DNA of 15,060 nucleotides, taken from Clostridium sp. CAG:413. GTDB lineage: Bacteria > Bacillota > Clostridia > Oscillospirales > Acutalibacteraceae. A model generated the notes under the pieces. That model worked only from the letters and a program-made list of their open reading frames with translations. It made no database searches and had not been told where the DNA came from. The DNA lies in assembly GCA_000431775.1 (NCBI GenBank), contig FR888217.1, positions 67,265-82,324 of the forward strand, written 5' to 3'. The position numbers and the translations under genes are program-made. Positions 14,374 through 15,060 of the stretch are shown here, piece after piece; the stretch's first letter is position 1, and every line of letters begins with the position of its first letter.

Positions 14374-14452
14374 GCTGTAATTGATTCAATATCAGTATTG
14401 CCTCTTTTACACGGGGTTATAACGCGGATTTCGGCCTTGAAATATAAATAAC

Positions 14453-14481
14453 TTGACTTGACGGCGCAAAACTGTTATAAC
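14453..14481 (+). promoter_or_regulatory. Sigma-A promoter of the deacetylase gene
   Basis: TTGACT (14453-14458) and TATAAC (14476-14481) are exactly 17 bases apart, each with one or two mismatches to consensus. An overlapping TTGACG at 14458-14463 would leave only 12 bases and is less likely. The leader would be about 35 bases with AAGGAG at 14509-14514. Confidence 0.7.
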
Positions 14482-14522
14482 TTATTTGGAAATATTTTAT
14501 CTTTTTTGAAGGAGAAAGGCGA

Positions 14523-15060
14523 ATGAAAAAATATCTTGTCCTCAACGCCGACGATTTCGGCATGTGCAAATCCGCAAACGAAGCCGTATTTGAGCTGTTT
14601 AAGTCCGGCGACCTGCTCTCGGCAACAATTATGATGCCCTGCCCCGCCGCCGAGGAGGCCGTGCAGTTCTCCATTGACAACCCGCAGTATGCGATAGGCA
14701 TCCACACCACCCTCACCAGCGAATGGAAGAAATACCGCTGGAAGCCGCTGACCGACGGCAAGAGCCTGATCGACCCCGAGGGCTATATGTGGCCCGAGAG
14801 CGACGAGGTGGAGAAGCACACAAAATATAAAGAAGTTGAGGCCGAGGTCAGGGCGCAGATAGACAAGGCGCTCGCAATGGGCATGAAGCCCTCCCACGTC
14901 GACAATCACATGGGCTCGCTTTACGGCAATCAGACGGGGCGCTTCTCATTTCTCAAGATGGCGCTGCGTATCTGCGGCGATTACGGCTACGGCTACAGAA
15001 TGTATACCTCAGCGGATAAGCGCGTCTGCCCCAAGGGCACACCCTACTTCCTGCTGAAGG
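14523..15060 (+). CDS. ChbG/YdjC-type carbohydrate deacetylase (partial, cut by right edge)
   Basis: The frame is open from ATG 14523 for 179 codons to the window edge. Residues 7-13 LNADDFG (Asp10, Asp11), GIHTTL with His61, and SHVDNHMGS with His125 and His129 are the metal-binding and catalytic motifs of the YdjC/ChbG family (PF04794). Known members remove acetyl groups from N-acetylated sugars such as chitobiose. About 180 of a usual 240-290 residues are visible. There is no signal peptide, so the enzyme should be cytoplasmic. AAGGAG (14509-14514) lies 8 bases upstream, and a strong promoter precedes it. An aminosugar substrate would fit with the GH84/SIS operon 8 kb away, but the two are not co-transcribed. 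The family call is firm; the substrate is inferred from relatives. Confidence 0.93.
   Translation, partial: MKKYLVLNADDFGMCKSANEAVFELFKSGDLLSATIMMPCPAAEEAVQFSIDNPQYAIGIHTTLTSEWKKYRWKPLTDGKSLIDPEGYMWPESDEVEKHTKYKEVEAEVRAQIDKALAMGMKPSHVDNHMGSLYGNQTGRFSFLKMALRICGDYGYGYRMYTSADKRVCPKGTPYFLLK

Noticed and set aside
14363..14450. Sigma-F/G-type promoter upstream of sigG
   Set aside because: A GTGTA resembles a -35 for forespore sigma factors, but no matching GGnnAnAnT -10 lies at the right distance.

Overview
The window looks like chromosome from a spore-forming member of the Clostridia, most like an Oscillospirales/Ruminococcaceae gut bacterium. The reasons are a clear forespore sigma factor SigG, strong AGGAGG-type ribosome binding sites, TTG and GTG starts, short-spaced co-directional gene runs and a moderately GC-rich coding style with AT-rich intergenic gaps. 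This placement is an inference from gene content, not from a marker gene. There are no RNA genes, transposases or CRISPR arrays that I can support. No gap between genes exceeds about 215 bases.

Layout. (1) Positions 1-670, minus: the 5' part of a large secreted protein of unknown function. (2) 886-2089, minus: a HAD hydrolase preceded by a small lipoprotein, with a strong terminator between them. (3) 2240-2551, plus: a single-domain MGMT-like protein, divergent from the lipoprotein and ending 9 bases inside the CapA gene. (4) 6760 down to 2543, minus: a four-gene operon, UPF0309-type SIS protein > GH84 N-acetylglucosaminidase > YkgJ-like Cys-cluster protein > CapA-like lipoprotein. Two ATGA stop/start overlaps link the first three genes, and the operon has a good promoter. 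(5) 6909-13548, plus: a six-gene operon divergent from it, malQ > PLP enzyme of the 'aluminum resistance'/methionine gamma-lyase family > DUF2461 > phosphohexomutase (frameshifted) > two tandem endonuclease/exonuclease/phosphatase (EEP) paralogs. It ends at a 12-bp-stem terminator. (6) 14362 down to 13586, minus: sigG. (7) 14523 to the window edge, plus: a ChbG/YdjC-type carbohydrate deacetylase, cut off by the edge.

How the genes fit together. Two carbohydrate modules stand back to back around 6760-6909. The minus module carries a GH84 enzyme without signal peptide next to an aminosugar-phosphate-type SIS protein, which suggests cytoplasmic handling of GlcNAc-containing glycosides. The ChbG-like deacetylase at the right edge would fit the same substrate class. 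The plus module joins MalQ (alpha-glucan remodelling) to an alpha-D-phosphohexomutase, the usual route from glucan breakdown to hexose phosphates, but it also carries three genes with no obvious place in that route.

The most unusual signal is a pair of short tandem duplications, each equal to nine codons, in adjacent genes of the plus operon. One is in frame in the DUF2461 gene. The other, in the phosphohexomutase, carries one extra base in a C6 run and splits the gene. I found no convincing wholly new multi-gene system; the best leads are these duplications, the coupled SIS-GH84 operon and the surface/cytosol pair of EEP paralogs.
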